Part shown: piece by piece, positions 1 through 9,730 of the stretch
How the letters are laid out: each line of letters opens with the position of its first letter
How positions within the stretch are numbered: position 1 is the first letter of the stretch
NCBI RefSeq assembly: GCF_902143515.1
Contig: NZ_CABFVD010000003.1
Coordinates: forward strand, 1 to 41,129
Reading direction: 5' to 3'
Source of the DNA: Hathewaya massiliensis
GTDB taxonomy: Bacteria > Bacillota > Clostridia > Clostridiales > Clostridiaceae
Length of the DNA stretch: 41,129 bases
The notes under the pieces: generated by a model
What the model was told of the DNA's origin: nothing
Database searches by the model: none
Seen by the model: the letters and a program-made list of their open reading frames with translations, nothing else
Made by a program: the position numbers and the translations under genes

Positions 1-38
1 ATATCTTGTTTTCTTGGGAGAAGTGGTTAGGTGGCTAA
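1..38 (+). CDS. IS4-family transposase, last 11 codons (partial)
   Basis: From base 3 the frame reads ILFSWEKWLGG and then TAA at 36-38. This is identical to the C-terminus of the transposase on the minus strand at 40488. Only the tail is in the window; the gene continues off the left edge. It is a second copy of the same IS, in inverted orientation relative to the right-hand copy. Confidence 0.8.
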   Translation, partial: ILFSWEKWLGG

Positions 39-208
39 CTGCAACTATAAAACCATATACTTCCATACAAGCTATCACTATGCGGGCAAGTCTGCCCTTT
101 GTTATAGGAATATTATTCTATATTAGCTTAATTTAAGAATTTTACTATAAAGAATGATTATAATACAAATGTCAATGAAAATATTTTCTAAAAATTAAAC
201 ACTAGTGA
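1..208 (+). mobile_element. IS4-family element, 3' end (left copy)
   Basis: These bases are the exact reverse complement of 40318-40525, where the same sequence forms the 3' end of an IS4-type transposase gene and its terminal non-coding region. Identity stops at 208/40318, which places the outer end of the element there; the tip contains the palindrome CACTAGTG. A small GGGCA/TGCCC hairpin lies downstream of the stop codon and may end transposase transcription. The rest of the element is off the left edge. The element ends only about 25 bp before the promoter of the initiator tRNA gene. Confidence 0.85.
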
Positions 209-232
209 AAAATTATATAAAAATTATTTTAC

Positions 233-261
233 TTGACTTATGATAATAAATAGCTTATACT
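233..261 (+). promoter_or_regulatory. promoter of initiator tRNA gene
   Basis: TTGACT (233-238) and TATACT (256-261) are separated by 17 bp, and the tRNA begins 36 bp after the -10 box. This is a good sigma-A type promoter. It lies just outside the end of the IS element, so the insertion appears to have spared it. Confidence 0.7.
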
Positions 262-296
262 TAATTCATAAGTTAATTTAAACAAATCAATAATGA

Positions 297-372
<76 letters not shown>

Positions 373-405
373 AAAAACTTCTATATTTATTATAGAAGTT
401 TTTTT
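373..405 (+). terminator. rho-independent terminator of tRNA-fMet
   Basis: A 13-bp stem (373-385 with 391-403) with a 5-nt loop starts directly after the CCA end and runs into a T tract. Confidence 0.85.
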
Positions 406-419
406 ACGTGCATAATTTA

Positions 420-466
420 ATTAATAAAAACAGTGCTTTTAATGGTTGTTAATCATTAAAAGCACT
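420..466 (-). terminator. probable terminator of hydrogenase operon
   Basis: The 13-bp inverted repeat AGTGCTTTTAATG / CATTAAAAGCACT (432-444, 454-466) is followed on the minus strand by GTTTTTATT. It lies about 120 bp past the hydA stop. On the plus strand it is followed by only a short T run, so minus-strand use is more likely. Confidence 0.65.
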
Positions 467-475
467 CTTTTATAC

Positions 476-570
476 GGTAACTATCACTTTAATTCTCCCA
501 TGGCACTCTGTGAAAGCTATTCTTACCAAATCTAAGATTTGGACTCTCTGCTTTTATTCAAAGTGGGAGA
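476..570 (-). repeat. dispersed intergenic repeat, copy 1 (full length)
   Basis: Read on the minus strand, this starts with CTCCCACTTTGAATAAAAGC, contains a 7-bp hairpin (CCAAATC / GATTTGG, 526-532 with 536-542), and ends with CACAGAGTGCCATGGGAG plus a short tail. A full-length relative lies at 39303-39399, a right-half relative at 16917-16965 and a short one at 5464-5506. No protein is encoded. It lies between the hydA stop and the operon terminator. Confidence 0.7.
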
Positions 571-583
571 AAAATTAAATAAA

Positions 584-2317
584 TTATTTAGCTTTATAAG
601 ATGTATGCAATAATTCATGTGCAATATGGCTATTAGGTTTTTCTAAAAATTCTTCATAGGCTTGTTTTATCATTGGGTTTTCATGTGCCTTTCTAATTGC
701 CTTATTAGCATCTACTGAATATATAGACTCCATTCTCTTTTTAATTATTTCAGTATCACATTTGCTATATGGTTGACCTGCACCATTTATACATCCACTT
801 GGACATGCCATTACTTCAATAAAATCATATTTTGATTTTCCATCTCTAACTTCTTCAATTATTTTTCTAGCATTTCCAAGAGAACTTGCCACTGCAATAT
901 TAACATCTTTTCCATTTAAATTTACAGTTGTTTCCTTAATTCCTTTAAGTCCTCTAACATCTTTAAAATCAACATTTTCTAAGGTTTCTCCTGTTACCCA
1001 CTCATAGGCAGTTCTTAAAGCAGCTTCCATAACACCACCTGTAGTTCCAAATATTGAACCAGCTCCAGTAGATTCTCCTAGTGGATTATCAAATTCTGCT
1101 TCCTCCATGTTTCTTAAATCTATACCTGCCTCTTTAAGCATAGCTCCAAATTCTCTAGTAGTTATTACTACATCTACATCCTGAATTCCATCTCTACCCA
1201 TTTCTTCTCTGCTTGCTTCATATTTTTTAGCTGTACAAGGCATAATAGAAACTACAGCTATATCTTTAGGTTCTAATCCTAACTTTTTAGGCAAATATGT
1301 TTTTGCCATGGCAGCAAAAATTTGTTGAGGAGACTTACAACTTGATAAATGATTTATTTGCTCTGGATATTCTTTCTCTACAAAGTTAACCCAAGCTGGA
1401 CAACAACTAGTCATAAGTGGAAGATTTTCACCCTTTGTAAATCTATCTATAAATTCTGCAGCTTCTTCTGTAATAGTCATATCAGCTCCAAAATTTGTAT
1501 CAAATACTGCATTAAATCCTAACTTTTTTAAGGCTCCAACCATTTTTTTAGTTACAGTGCTTCCAATTTCAAGTCCAAACTCTTCACCTAGTGCAACTCT
1601 TACAGCTGGTGCAACTTGAACTACAACATATTTTTCTTTATTATCTAGTAAAGGCCATATTTTATCATAGTCTCTCTTCTCTCTTAAAGCACCTGTAGGA
1701 CAGACAGCAACACATTGTCCACAATAAGTACACTCTGTTTCTGCTAAAGGTTTTTTAGAGAAAGTAGAAATAACTGAGTCAAAGCCTCTATCTACTGGTG
1801 TTAGTATATTTATGTTTTGCACTTCACTACACATGGTCACACATCTTCTACATAATATACACTTGTCCATATCCCTTACAATAACATTAGAAGAATCATC
1901 TATTGCATATTGAGACATTTCACCTTCATATCTATTTTTTCTAATTCCTAAATCCGCTGCTATTTTTTGTAGTTCACAATTTTGGTTTCTTTCACACTGC
2001 AGACAATCTTTTGGATGGTCTGACAATAAAAGTTCTACTATAGTTTTTCTTGCTTTAATAGCCTTTTCAGAATTAGTTTTAATAACCATTCCTTCTGAGG
2101 CATCCACAGAGCATGATGGAATTAATTTAGACCTACCCTCTTGCTCAACTACACATACTCTACAGGTTCCTTTGCAATTTCTAACCTTTCCGTTATCCAT
2201 ATACATATTACAAAGAGTAGGTATATTAATATTTAACTTTTTAGCTGCATCTAATATGGATGTTCCTTTTTCTACTTCTACTTTTTCACCATTTATCACC
2301 AAATTAACCATAGTCAT
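584..2317 (-). CDS. hydA: [FeFe] hydrogenase catalytic subunit (HydA/HndD type)
   Basis: The 577-residue protein makes or oxidises H2 at an H-cluster and is the catalytic subunit of a cytoplasmic trimeric hydrogenase. In order it has an N-terminal [2Fe-2S] ferredoxin domain (about 1-80), the His-Cys3 cluster (HPKDCLQCERNQNC), two [4Fe-4S] clusters (CILCRRCVTMC and CTYCGQCVAVC), the H-cluster motifs TSCCPAW, MPCTAKK and ACPSGC, and a C-terminal small-subunit-like tail. All cysteines expected in these motifs are present. A GGGGGG ribosome binding site lies 8 nt before the start; a second ATG two codons later is possible. It is the last gene of the operon, 18 nt after hydB. The domain set matches modular group A3 enzymes found with NuoE/NuoF-like partners. 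Confidence 0.95.
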   Translation of the reverse strand: MTMVNLVINGEKVEVEKGTSILDAAKKLNINIPTLCNMYMDNGKVRNCKGTCRVCVVEQEGRSKLIPSCSVDASEGMVIKTNSEKAIKARKTIVELLLSDHPKDCLQCERNQNCELQKIAADLGIRKNRYEGEMSQYAIDDSSNVIVRDMDKCILCRRCVTMCSEVQNINILTPVDRGFDSVISTFSKKPLAETECTYCGQCVAVCPTGALREKRDYDKIWPLLDNKEKYVVVQVAPAVRVALGEEFGLEIGSTVTKKMVGALKKLGFNAVFDTNFGADMTITEEAAEFIDRFTKGENLPLMTSCCPAWVNFVEKEYPEQINHLSSCKSPQQIFAAMAKTYLPKKLGLEPKDIAVVSIMPCTAKKYEASREEMGRDGIQDVDVVITTREFGAMLKEAGIDLRNMEEAEFDNPLGESTGAGSIFGTTGGVMEAALRTAYEWVTGETLENVDFKDVRGLKGIKETTVNLNGKDVNIAVASSLGNARKIIEEVRDGKSKYDFIEVMACPSGCINGAGQPYSKCDTEIIKKRMESIYSVDANKAIRKAHENPMIKQAYEEFLEKPNSHIAHELLHTSYKAK

Positions 2318-2335
2318 CTCTTTATCCCCCCTATG

Positions 2336-4225
2336 CTACTTAATTACTATCGCTTTAACTGGGCATGCACTATAGCAAGCTCCACATTTTATGCATTTAT
2401 CTTTATCAATAAGATGTTTTTCTTTTATACTACCTTCTATACAGTTAACAGGACAACCTTTCGCACATTTTGTGCAACCTATACATTTATCTGTAATTTC
2501 ATAAGTTAAAAGACTTTTACAAACTCCAGATGGACATTGTTTTTCATTCACATGAGCTTCATATTCATCTTTAAAATACTGAAGAGTACTTAATACTGGA
2601 TTTGGAGCAGATATACCTAATCCACAAAGTGAGGTATCTCGAATAACCTTACAAAGCTCCTCCATATTAGTTAAATCTTCTTCAGTTGCTTTACCTTCAG
2701 TGATTTTATTTAAAAATTCTAAAAGCCTTTTATTTCCTACCCTACATGGAGTACATTTACCACAAGATTCATCCACAGTAAATTCCATATAAAATTTAGC
2801 TACATCAACCATGCAGTTATCTTCATCTAATACAATCATTCCTCCAGATCCCATCATAGATCCTATTTTAGTTAAAGTATCATATTCGATAGGTATATCT
2901 ATTAAGGAATCTGGTATACAACCTCCTGATGGCCCACCTGTTTGTACTGCTTTTAACTTCTTATGATCTTTTATTCCGCCACCTATTTCATATATAATTT
3001 CCTTTAAGGATATTCCCATAGGAACTTCAACTAAACCTACATTATTGATTTTACCTGCTAGAGCAAAAACTTTAGTTCCTGCTGATTCAGCTGTCCCTAT
3101 AGAACTATACCATGCTGCTCCCTTATTGATTATAGCTGGAATATTTGCAAAAGTTTCCACATTGTTTACACAAGTAGGTCTTTTCCATAATCCCTTTTCT
3201 GAGGTACGAGGTGGTTTCATTGTAGGTTCTCCTCTTTGTCCTTCTATTGAATGGACAAGAGCTGTAGCTTCTCCACAGACAAAGGCACCTGCACCATATT
3301 TAAGTTCTATATTGAAATTAAACCCTGTACCTAGTATATTTTCTCCTAAAAGACCTGCCTCCATAGCGTGATCTATTGCTATACGTAATCTTTTAATTGC
3401 TAAGGGGTATTCTGCCCTTATATAAATAAATCCTTGATTTGATCCTGTGGCATATCCACAAATAGCCATAGCTTCTAACACACTATGAGGATCACCTTCT
3501 AGTATTGCTCTATCCATAAAAGCACCTGGATCTCCCTCATCAGCGTTACATATTACATACTTAATATCACCTTTTGCATTAAGTGCTGTTTGCCACTTTC
3601 TACCTGTAGGGAAACCTCCGCCTCCTCTACCCCTTAAACCTGAATCTGTTACCTCTTTTACTACCTCTTCTGGAGTCATTTCTGTAATTACTTTTCCTAG
3701 GGCAGTATAGGCTCCTGCTCCAATTACTTCTTCAAAATCTTCTGGATCAATTACTCCACAATTTTTTAAAGCAATTTTCACTTGTTTTTTATAAAAAGGT
3801 ATGTTGTTTCTATTTTTTATTCTTTCCTTAGTTTCAGGTTCTTCATATAAAAGCCTGTCTACTACTTTTCCTTCTAATATATGACTCTTAACTATTTCTT
3901 CTGCATCTTTCTCAGATACCCTTACATAAAAAACATTGTCAGGAACTATTTCTATAACAGGTCCTTCAGAACAAAATCCAAAGCATCCAGTCATTACAAC
4001 CTTTGTAGATTCTGCTAGTCCATTCTTTTTCAATTCTTCTCTTAAAGCTTCCATAATTTTATATGAATTTGCGGACTTACATCCAGGTCCACCACAGACT
4101 AATATTTGCCTTTCTTTTATTTCTTCATTATTGGATAAGCTTTCATCATTATATCTTAAATCCACAAGTTTACTATACTTCTCTTTTACCTTTAATAAAT
4201 CATTATAATCTATAAATCTATCCAT
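2336..4225 (-). CDS. hydB: NADH-binding flavoprotein subunit of hydrogenase (HydB/HndC, NuoF-like)
   Basis: This 629-residue protein carries electrons between NAD(H) and the hydrogenase subunit. It starts with a thioredoxin-like [2Fe-2S] domain (CGGPGC, CFGFCSEG), followed by the NuoF core with the glycine-rich FMN/NADH loop GRGGGGFPTGRKW and the [4Fe-4S] motif CGKCTPCRVG, and ends with a two-cluster ferredoxin domain (CIGCTKCAKGCP, CIKCGACYSACP). The extra N- and C-terminal domains are typical of HydB of trimeric hydrogenases rather than of complex I. It starts 3 nt after the hydC stop with GGAGCG upstream. The sequence does not settle whether it uses NADH alone or bifurcates with ferredoxin. 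Confidence 0.94.
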   Translation of the reverse strand: MDRFIDYNDLLKVKEKYSKLVDLRYNDESLSNNEEIKERQILVCGGPGCKSANSYKIMEALREELKKNGLAESTKVVMTGCFGFCSEGPVIEIVPDNVFYVRVSEKDAEEIVKSHILEGKVVDRLLYEEPETKERIKNRNNIPFYKKQVKIALKNCGVIDPEDFEEVIGAGAYTALGKVITEMTPEEVVKEVTDSGLRGRGGGGFPTGRKWQTALNAKGDIKYVICNADEGDPGAFMDRAILEGDPHSVLEAMAICGYATGSNQGFIYIRAEYPLAIKRLRIAIDHAMEAGLLGENILGTGFNFNIELKYGAGAFVCGEATALVHSIEGQRGEPTMKPPRTSEKGLWKRPTCVNNVETFANIPAIINKGAAWYSSIGTAESAGTKVFALAGKINNVGLVEVPMGISLKEIIYEIGGGIKDHKKLKAVQTGGPSGGCIPDSLIDIPIEYDTLTKIGSMMGSGGMIVLDEDNCMVDVAKFYMEFTVDESCGKCTPCRVGNKRLLEFLNKITEGKATEEDLTNMEELCKVIRDTSLCGLGISAPNPVLSTLQYFKDEYEAHVNEKQCPSGVCKSLLTYEITDKCIGCTKCAKGCPVNCIEGSIKEKHLIDKDKCIKCGACYSACPVKAIVIK

Positions 4226-4228
4226 AAC

Positions 4229-4723
4229 TTATTCTCGCTCCTTAACTTCATTTAAGATTTTTTTAACTTGTGATTTGTCAAAATAACCATGAACATCTTC
4301 ATTAACAAGCACTACTGGAGCTATGGAACAAGCCCCAACACATCTTAATACGTCTAAAGTAAAAAGCCCATCTTTGGTAGTCTCCCCTTCTTTTATACCT
4401 AACTCTTTTTTAAATTCATCTAAAACTTCTCCTGCTCCCCTAACAAAACAAGCAGTACCTGTACATACGCTAATAACATATTTACCCTTTGGTTCTGTAG
4501 TGAAATAAGAGTAAAAAGTTACTACACCATATACTTTAGAAACTGGAATTTCTAATTTATCAGCAATAAACTCTTGAACTTCATCACCTAAGTATCCATA
4601 AAGCTCCTGTGCTTTATGTAAAACAGCTATTAATGCTGACTCTTTGTTTTCTACATTTGATTGTTCTTTAATAAACTGCTCCAGTTCATTAAATTTTAAA
4701 CAGTTCTTACAGCTTGAACACAT
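4229..4723 (-). CDS. hydC: NuoE-like [2Fe-2S] subunit of hydrogenase (HydC/HndA)
   Basis: This is the small thioredoxin-fold subunit that partners with HydB in the NADH module. The 2Fe-2S ligands are visible as CTGTAC and, further on, CVGAC. I place the start at the ATG at 4723, because GAAGAGGGG lies 6 nt before it; an upstream ATG at 4747 would put this site inside the gene. The resulting protein is 164 residues. Its first residues, MCSSCKNC, form a CxxCxxC cluster that is not part of the normal four-cysteine site and might bind metal. It is the first gene of hydC-hydB-hydA, transcribed from the AT-rich region above 4750. There is no separate HndB-like gene. Confidence 0.93.
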   Translation of the reverse strand: MCSSCKNCLKFNELEQFIKEQSNVENKESALIAVLHKAQELYGYLGDEVQEFIADKLEIPVSKVYGVVTFYSYFTTEPKGKYVISVCTGTACFVRGAGEVLDEFKKELGIKEGETTKDGLFTLDVLRCVGACSIAPVVLVNEDVHGYFDKSQVKKILNEVKERE

Positions 4724-5424
4724 TTTTTTCCCCTCTTCCAATAACATAATTATTTTAATTTCTTTTTACTATTAACTTATTTATGACTTAAATAATTTTT
4801 TTACTTTTAAATTTTAATATTATTAACTTTTTATATTAATACCCTGAATCCATTTACAATTTTCTTCATTATATCACTATTTAGAATATTTGTTAATTTA
4901 AAATCATGATTTATTTTTTGCTTATATGATTTGGTTATCCATATAATTAAGTTTATGTGTTTTTTTAACATTTGTTTTCCTGTTTTTTTGATATTTTTTT
5001 CACAAAACAAGTTTTAAAAATTTACAAAAAACTTATTTATATAGTTTTTCTTAAAATAAATTTTTTATTTCATATGCTTTTATTTTAAATTTTGCAATTT
5101 TACATATATGTAATATTCAAAAAGTATCATGATATTTCTTTTTTTTAAATTATACCATATTTATACTAATATAGATTAATATTATAATTTATCATAGATT
5201 GTTAATTGTTTATCCTATTTTTTTGTATAAAAAATTTTTTATATAAATTTTATTTTTTTCTTTAATATTCCCAAATTAAATTTCATTTCAACTTAATTTA
5301 CCATGTATTAAAGAACTTTTATTCATATTATTTACAATAAAACTTTGTCTACTCCATGAAAAATACATTGCCAATTTAGTTTCATTTTATATCCTTAATA
5401 TCACTATAAAGCATCTAATTTTTG
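4724..5424. other. long AT-rich non-coding region upstream of the hydrogenase operon
   Basis: About 700 bp of extremely AT-rich sequence without a convincing ORF. It must contain the hydCBA promoter, but I see no clear -35/-10 pair. Two sites resemble half of the redox repressor Rex operator (TTGTTAA near 4889 and 5199-5205), but neither has a good second half, so this is only a hint. Confidence 0.4.
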
Positions 5425-5464
5425 CATAAAAAAACTCCTAACTTTTAAATTCGTTAGGAGTTTT
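5425..5464 (-). terminator. terminator of the DUF1846 gene
   Basis: AAAACTCCTAAC (5431-5442) pairs with GTTAGGAGTTTT (5453-5464). On the minus strand the hairpin is followed by a run of seven T. It lies about 75 bp beyond the DUF1846 stop codon. Confidence 0.85.
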
Positions 5465-5506
5465 ATGACTATGGCTCTAATACTCCTATCTTATTTAAAG
5501 TGGGAG
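5464..5506 (-). repeat. dispersed intergenic repeat, short copy
   Basis: On the minus strand it reads CTCCCACTTTAAATA and then AGGAGTATTAGAGCCATAGT. These match the two ends of the repeats at 476-570 and 39303-39399, with the central hairpin part missing. It lies between the DUF1846 stop and its terminator, the same position that copy 1 has behind hydA. Confidence 0.5.
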
Positions 5507-5536
5507 CAAAGAGCGTCTATGTCTCTTGCTTATATT

Positions 5537-7045
5537 CTAATTATTATAATAAAGACTCTCTGTTGGATATTCTGGATCACAAGTTATATCTATTCCTAAT
5601 TTTCTAAAGGTCTGTTCATCACTTCTACTTAAAATAGTAGTGGAATGAGCTTGTGCGCCTTTTAACATAGGTAGTTTTTCCATTGCAACTTGTGCTATTG
5701 GATTAGTTGCAGCACATATACTAAGAGCAATTAATACTTCTTCACAACTTAAAGCTATACTTTTACTACCTAAAGTTTTTGATTTTAGGTTTATAATTGG
5801 CTCTAGTATAACTGGAGAAATAAGGTGAATATCATCCGATATGTTAGCAAAATACTTAACAGCATTTAAAATTACAGCTGCTGATGCATCTAGTACTTTT
5901 GAGCTCTTACCTGTAAGTATTGTACCATCTTCAAGTTCAATGGCTACAGCAGGACAAACTTCATTTTTATTAGAAGTCTCTTTTAATTTAGCTGAACGCT
6001 CCCTTGCAGGCATAACAACTTTTCTATCTTCTTCACTTAAATTAAGTTCTTCCATTATAAGCTTTACTCTATTAAAGGTCTCTTTGTCTACATATCCTTT
6101 TTTATATTCACAACTTGTTTTAAAATATCTTCTAATTATCTCTTGCTTAGAAGCTTCTTTTACAACTTCATCATCAACAATACCAAAACCTACTCTATTA
6201 ACTCCCATATCTGTTGGAGATTTATAAATAGATTCTTCCCCTGTTATTTTTTCTATAATTCTTTTTAGTACAGGGAACATCTCAATATCACGATTATAGT
6301 TTACAGATATTTTATTGTAAGCATCCACATGGAAGGAGTCAATCATATTTACATCTTTAAGATCTGCAGTTGCAGCCTCATAAGCAATATTTAGTGGGTG
6401 TTTTAAAGGCACATTCCATACTGGGAAAGTTTCAAATTTTGAATATCCAGCTACTTTTCCTCTTCTATATTCATGGTAAAGCTGGCTAAGACATGTAGCA
6501 AGCTTTCCACTTCCTGGTCCTGGTGCTGTTACAACTACAATAGGTTTTGAAGTTTCAATATACGGATTTTTACCATATCCTTCATCACTTACAATGGTAT
6601 CTACATCTGTTGGATATCCTTTAGTTGCCTTATGTTTATATACCTTAATTCCTCTTCTCTCAAGTTTGTTTATAAAGACAGTAGTTGCAGGTTGACCCTC
6701 ATATCTAGTGATTACAACACTATTTACATCAAGATCATAAGATCTTAAATCATCGATTAATCTTAAAACATCCATATCATAAGTAATACCAAAATCGCCT
6801 CTTATCTTATTTCTCTCTATATCTCCTGCATATACACAAATAACTATTTCTACTTTTTCTTTTAACTTATGTAGAAGTTTAATCTTTGCATTTTCATCAA
6901 ATCCAGGCAATACCCTCTTTGCATGTAGATCAAATAAAAGTTTGCCACCAAACTCTAGATATAGTTTGTCGTAGTTATTCACCCTCTCTAATATGTACTT
7001 TGATTGTTCTTCTAAATACTTCTTGTTATCAAATCCTTTTTTCAT
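5537..7045 (-). CDS. DUF1846 family protein
   Basis: The 502-residue protein has the length and composition of the DUF1846 family, whose function is not established to my knowledge. The N-terminal half contains [20 protein letters not shown] (about residues 170-190), a glycine-rich loop resembling a P-loop, and the C-terminal half has a conserved-looking serine/alanine-rich segment ([19 protein letters not shown]). There is no signal peptide or membrane segment, so it should be cytoplasmic. It is a single-gene unit with its own terminator. The start has a GAGG-type site 7 nt upstream. Assignment to the family is firm; no substrate can be inferred from the sequence. Confidence 0.85.
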   Translation of the reverse strand: MKKGFDNKKYLEEQSKYILERVNNYDKLYLEFGGKLLFDLHAKRVLPGFDENAKIKLLHKLKEKVEIVICVYAGDIERNKIRGDFGITYDMDVLRLIDDLRSYDLDVNSVVITRYEGQPATTVFINKLERRGIKVYKHKATKGYPTDVDTIVSDEGYGKNPYIETSKPIVVVTAPGPGSGKLATCLSQLYHEYRRGKVAGYSKFETFPVWNVPLKHPLNIAYEAATADLKDVNMIDSFHVDAYNKISVNYNRDIEMFPVLKRIIEKITGEESIYKSPTDMGVNRVGFGIVDDEVVKEASKQEIIRRYFKTSCEYKKGYVDKETFNRVKLIMEELNLSEEDRKVVMPARERSAKLKETSNKNEVCPAVAIELEDGTILTGKSSKVLDASAAVILNAVKYFANISDDIHLISPVILEPIINLKSKTLGSKSIALSCEEVLIALSICAATNPIAQVAMEKLPMLKGAQAHSTTILSRSDEQTFRKLGIDITCDPEYPTESLYYNN

Positions 7046-7185
7046 CTTTACGCCTCACAATACCATAGTTTTCTAATTTATTTTTATAAATGTTTATTAA
7101 GTATTTAATTTAACACATGACTTTAAAGGAATGCAAATTATACTAAACTAGTTTACATCCTAAAATAGTCTTACCTATGCTTTAC

Positions 7186-7229
7186 AATAAAAAACTCCTA
7201 CCAAGGTTTAGTATTAAAAACTTGGTAGG
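7186..7229 (-). terminator. terminator downstream of the tet-like GTPase gene
   Basis: CCTACCAAG (7197-7205) and CTTGGTAGG (7221-7229) form a stem. On the minus strand it is followed by AGTTTTTTATT. It lies about 280 bp past the GTPase stop and upstream of the DUF1846 gene. Confidence 0.75.
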
Positions 7230-7320
7230 TTCCTTAATTATATTATATACAATAATTTAAAATAAGTATACTTATAATATGGACTTTCTTAAAATTTCAA
7301 ATAAAATTAATATATAAATA

Positions 7321-7380
7321 CAGTTCCTGGCTTCAGATGGAGTTTTACCCCCAATAAAACTTAGAACTCTCTTTATCTAT
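7321..7380. repeat. possible further repeat-family remnant in the 7046-7510 gap
   Basis: This stretch of the gap contains GGCTTCAGATGGAGTTTTA and AACTCTCTTTATCTATT. On the minus strand the latter resembles the AATAAAAGCAGAGAGTC part of the dispersed repeats at 476 and 39303. The match is short and could be chance. Apart from the terminator, nothing else is recognisable in the gap. Confidence 0.25.
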
Positions 7381-7510
7381 TAAAAAAACATAACTCTACA
7401 TATTTTTTTCAAAAATTTTTAATAGCCTTATTATTTTTTTCTTATTATTTCTGTAAATAAAAACAGAAATAATTGAAATTAAAATTCTTATGAATAATTT
7501 AACTATAAAG

Positions 7511-9466
7511 CTATCTTAAACAATGCATATATTCTTCTGCTTCATCTCCACTTACTAAAAAACCTTGCCCTTTTGAACAAAAAACTGAGGTGGAGGTATA
7601 TTCTATATCTGCATATTTGTCATAACCTATTTTTTTTATAATCTCCTCTTGATTATGACATACATCATACCCCTCAAAAATAAAATTAAGTTTGCCTTTT
7701 CCCTTTGTGAAGGAAACAAAATCCATAGGATAATTCATAAAGTTAGCAACAGGCCCTCTTCCCTTTATAACTACTTTATTATTAAAAGTTTCTGGAGACT
7801 GGAAGGATCCCTTTAGTTTTTGTATATCAGATAAAACCCTACCCATATAATCTATATCTACTTCAATTTTAAAAGTATAATAAGGCTCAAGTAATATATT
7901 TTCTACCTTTTCTATGCCTTGTCTTAAAGCCCTAAAAGTAGCCTCTCTAAAATCTCCCCCACTGGTATGCTTATTATGTGCTCTTCCTGTGATTAAAGTA
8001 ATTTTTAAATCTGTTAAAGGAGAACCTGTTAATATACCATGGTGCTCTCTTTCAAAAATATGTGTTTTAACTAAATTCTGATTCCCAGGTGGTAAGTCGT
8101 CATTATGGCACAAATTTTCAAATGTAATTCCAGAGTTTCTCTCCCCTTGCTCTATTTTTAAATGCACTTCCGCATAATGCTTTAATGGTTCAAAATGACC
8201 ATATCCATGAGTTTTACTTAAAATAGTTTCCTTATAGAGAATTTCACAAGGACCAAATTCTATAAATAAATTAAACCTCTCCTCCATCAATTGTTTTAAA
8301 ACTTCTAGTTGAATAACCCCCATAATGTGAACTTGTATTTCCTGTAGCTTCTCATTCCAAATAATATTTAATGCTGGGTCTTCAGCTTCCAAAATCTTAA
8401 AATAACTTAAAACTTCTTTAGAATTTAATTTTTCATCAAATATAACCTTTGATTTTAATGTAGGAATCATTTCATAATTTATTTTTTCTTTTAAAGTTCC
8501 TACTCCATCACCTGGAAGTAAGCTTTTTAAACCTGTCACTGCAAAGACATCTCCTGCACTAATCTTCTCTACATTTTTAAATTTATCTCCATTATAAATT
8601 CTTATTTCATTTACTTTTTCATAGGAGATATCTTCACCAGAGCCAAAATATACCTCTTCCTTAACTTTTAAAGTACCGCCTAAGGCTTTTATGTATGTTA
8701 TTCTATTTCCATCTTCATCATGTCTTATTTTATAAACACGTCCACTAAACTCTTCTTCATTACAATATTCTGTAAAGGTAAGCATATCTAATTTCTCTAG
8801 AAAAGTATCTATTCCAATATCTTGAAGAGCTGAACCACTAAAACATGGATAAATTTTATTTTCTTTAATCATATGTTTCATGGCATTTATCCATGCTTTA
8901 CTCTCATAAGCTCCTTCTATGTACTTTTCCAAAAGTTCCTCATTACGTTCTGCTACAAATTCTATAATATCCTCACTAATTTCATTCTCATTAAAGGACT
9001 CATCAATAAAACAAATATCATAAGTTAAATTAGCTTTAATCTCTTCTATTACTAAGCTAAGATTAGCTCCAACTCTATCTATTTTATTAATAAAGAAAAA
9101 GATTGGCACTTTATATTTTCTAAGAAGTTGCCATAGGGTTTCCGTGTGACCTTGAACTCCTTCAACCCCACTTATTATTAAAATTGCATAATCCATAACT
9201 GCAATAGCTCTCTCCATCTCTGTTGAAAAATCAATATGTCCAGGAGTATCTATTAAATAATAAGTTGAATCCTTATAATTAAAAACTCCTTGTCCTGAAA
9301 ATACCGTAATCCCTCTTTTTCTCTCTATATTATTGTTATCTAAAAAGGAATTTTCATGGTCAACTCTACCAATGCTTTTAATACTTTTTGTATGATATAA
9401 TAATTGCTCTGAAAATGTAGTCTTTCCAGCATCTACATGAGCAAATATTCCTATGGTTTTATTCAT
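7511..9466 (-). CDS. tetracycline resistance ribosomal protection-type GTPase (TetM/TetP(B)-like)
   Basis: The 651-residue protein is an EF-G paralogue of the class that removes tetracycline from the ribosome. G1 is GIFAHVDAGKTT (6-17), G3 is DTPGH (73-77), G4 is NKID (127-130) and G5 is SGSAL near 210. The domains after the GTPase follow the Tet(M)/Tet(O) layout, including the HTSGGDFREAT segment near the end of domain IV. The length is close to the roughly 640 residues of the Tet group and shorter than EF-G. It is a single-gene unit with no mobile-element genes nearby, which suggests an intrinsic chromosomal copy. Whether it confers resistance cannot be read from the sequence. RBS: AAAGGA upstream of the ATG. 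Confidence 0.88.
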   Translation of the reverse strand: MNKTIGIFAHVDAGKTTFSEQLLYHTKSIKSIGRVDHENSFLDNNNIERKRGITVFSGQGVFNYKDSTYYLIDTPGHIDFSTEMERAIAVMDYAILIISGVEGVQGHTETLWQLLRKYKVPIFFFINKIDRVGANLSLVIEEIKANLTYDICFIDESFNENEISEDIIEFVAERNEELLEKYIEGAYESKAWINAMKHMIKENKIYPCFSGSALQDIGIDTFLEKLDMLTFTEYCNEEEFSGRVYKIRHDEDGNRITYIKALGGTLKVKEEVYFGSGEDISYEKVNEIRIYNGDKFKNVEKISAGDVFAVTGLKSLLPGDGVGTLKEKINYEMIPTLKSKVIFDEKLNSKEVLSYFKILEAEDPALNIIWNEKLQEIQVHIMGVIQLEVLKQLMEERFNLFIEFGPCEILYKETILSKTHGYGHFEPLKHYAEVHLKIEQGERNSGITFENLCHNDDLPPGNQNLVKTHIFEREHHGILTGSPLTDLKITLITGRAHNKHTSGGDFREATFRALRQGIEKVENILLEPYYTFKIEVDIDYMGRVLSDIQKLKGSFQSPETFNNKVVIKGRGPVANFMNYPMDFVSFTKGKGKLNFIFEGYDVCHNQEEIIKKIGYDKYADIEYTSTSVFCSKGQGFLVSGDEAEEYMHCLR

Positions 9467-9661
9467 ATTCCTTTGTCACTTCCCTCTTAAGATTAAGTTA
9501 TTAACTTATATTTTAAAGTACACTGTAATTTCTAAATGTATATTGCAACTTTTAAATCAACAATTATTTAACCCTTATTATATATTTTAACAAAAATATT
9601 ATTTTTTTAAACCATCTTTTACTACATTTCAACATATAATTAAAAATACTAACATGATAAT

Positions 9662-9696
9662 AAAAAATCCAAACACCTTAAATCAGATGTTTGGAT
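9662..9696 (-). terminator. terminator of the SPFH operon
   Basis: ATCCAAACA (9667-9675) pairs with TGTTTGGAT (9688-9696), followed on the minus strand by TTTTTTATT. It lies about 35 bp after the SPFH stop. Confidence 0.85.
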
Positions 9697-9730
9697 CTTT
9701 ACTAAGCTTTTTCTTAGTTTATATTTTCCT

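Noticed and set aside
4886-5215. Rex operators upstream of the hydrogenase genes
   Set aside because: Only TTGTTAA-type half sites were seen; the second halves do not fit.
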